Below, in pieces: positions 6,637 to 7,014 of a stretch of DNA of 7,014 nt (position 1 is the first letter of the stretch; each line of letters opens with the position of its first letter). Source of the DNA: a bacterium. GTDB taxonomy: Bacteria > Electryoneota > RPQS01. The position numbers were made by a program, and so were the translations under genes. The stretch lies in NCBI GenBank assembly GCA_028711875.1, contig JAQTRJ010000108.1:1-7014 (forward strand), in the 5' to 3' direction. The notes under the pieces are model-generated. The model was not told the origin of the DNA, did not search any database, and worked only from the letters and a program-made list of their open reading frames with translations.

Positions 6637-6915
6637 ATGATTCGACCTCTCGAAGACCATGAACGACTTCATCCGAGCAATTACGTCAATCGGGTGAAGC
6701 AGGCGGAAGGCACGCCCGCGTCGTCGTCCCGCGATTTTTCCTATCAAATCGAGGAAGCCGACCGGGACGGCAAGCACCGCCAGCCTCCCGGCCGGGAGTT
6801 CGGGGAGGACACGTATGAACCGGGGGACGAGAACAGCGAGCCGGAACCGACCAAGCCGGCTTCCCCGCATAAAACGACTCCTTCCGATGACGGCACGTTA
6901 GACATCGTGGTGTGA
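6637..6915 (+). CDS. Small acidic, probably disordered protein following fliA ('MIRP...DI' type)
   Basis: This 92-residue protein has no membrane segment, signal peptide or catalytic motif. The N-terminus (MIRPLEDHERLHPSNYVNRV) could form one amphipathic segment. From about residue 25 the chain is rich in Pro, Glu, Asp, Ser and Gly (for example EDTYEPGDENSEPEPTKP near 57-74) and is probably disordered, ending in the hydrophobic DGTLDIVV. Short proteins starting MIRP(V/L) and ending in a DI-hydrophobic tail occur near sigD/fliA in flagellar operons of Clostridia and other groups. I recall this as a family pattern of unknown function, and I infer membership from the two termini and the position only. 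The strong ribosome binding site, 23-base gap from fliA and normal codon use argue that it is a real gene. FlgM was considered, but the C-terminal sigma-binding helices are not visible. Confidence 0.75.
   Translation: MIRPLEDHERLHPSNYVNRVKQAEGTPASSSRDFSYQIEEADRDGKHRQPPGREFGEDTYEPGDENSEPEPTKPASPHKTTPSDDGTLDIVV
6851..6864. repeat. 14-base direct repeat, copy 2 (contains palindrome AAGCCGGCTT)
   Basis: This is the second exact copy of CCAAGCCGGCTTCC, within the disordered C-terminal half of the small acidic protein. It also encodes Lys-Pro-Ala-Ser in frame. The two copies are about 1.05 kb apart and flank fliA. The sequence match is certain, but functional meaning is doubtful. Confidence 0.4.
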
Positions 6916-6917
6916 CT

Positions 6918-7014
6918 ATGAATCCTCAACGAACCATTTCCATCCTCGCGATTTGCGCACTTGGCTGGCTCGCGTCCGCCGCAAGCGTCGCCGCGCCGCG
7001 CAACGAACTCATTG
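6918..7014 (+). CDS. Exported protein of unknown function, N-terminal fragment (3' truncated by window edge)
   Basis: An ATG two bases after the preceding stop opens a frame that runs off the window end. The 32 visible residues look like a Sec signal peptide: a short polar and basic start (MNPQR), a hydrophobic core (TISILAICALGWLASA), and small residues for signal peptidase I in AASVAA before PRNEL. Cleavage after SVA or VAA is plausible, so the product is probably periplasmic or outer-membrane bound. A cysteine at residue 13 lies within the core rather than in a lipobox, so a lipoprotein is unlikely. In flagellar operons this place could hold FlgA or another rod/ring assembly factor, but too little is visible to assign it. 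No good Shine-Dalgarno precedes it; translation may be coupled to the preceding gene. Confidence 0.65.
   Translation, partial: MNPQRTISILAICALGWLASAASVAAPRNELI

Noticed and set aside
6637..6915. FlgM (anti-sigma-28) as identity of the gene after fliA
   Set aside because: Size and position would fit, but the C-terminal sigma-binding helices typical of FlgM are absent; the C-terminal half is Pro/Glu/Asp/Ser-rich and ends in LDIVV.

Overview
This window is a 7 kb piece of a flagellar biosynthesis operon from a GC-rich bacterium. All genes lie on the + strand and are packed almost end to end. The order is 3' end of an HDOD-domain gene, fliR, flhB, flhA, flhF, a small two-helix membrane protein gene, fliA, a small acidic gene, then the first 32 codons of an exported protein. 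No RNA gene, mobile element, CRISPR array or convincing terminator is visible, and no gene-free stretch exceeds about 25 bases.

Organism: the fliR-flhB-flhA-flhF-...-fliA order is the widespread ancestral layout (Bacillus, Clostridia, spirochaetes, deltaproteobacteria-like lineages, uncultured phyla), not the scattered enterobacterial one. The GC-rich codon use, the HDOD neighbour and the divergent FlhF make me suspect a Gram-negative, possibly uncultured lineage of the FCB or deltaproteobacterial type. This placement is a low-confidence inference.

Layout and function: FliR, FlhB and FlhA (347-4302) are the core of the flagellar type III export apparatus. FliR is a gate-complex subunit. FlhB is the substrate-specificity switch, with an intact NPTH self-cleavage site at residues 269-272. 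FlhA is the export engine and docking platform, with an intact FHIPEP signature. FlhF (4309-5514) is the SRP-type GTPase that helps place or number flagella, and its guanine-binding motifs are visibly divergent. FliA (5846-6613) is the flagellar sigma factor that transcribes late genes.

Unusual points: no flhG (MinD-like ATPase and FlhF partner) lies between flhF and fliA. An unrecognised 107-residue two-helix protein sits there instead, next to an FlhF with an altered G4 motif. An HDOD gene directly precedes fliR, where fliQ is normally expected. The gene after fliA encodes a 92-residue disordered acidic protein, has by far the best ribosome binding site in the window, and resembles short 'MIRP...DI' proteins that I recall from the end of other flagellar operons.
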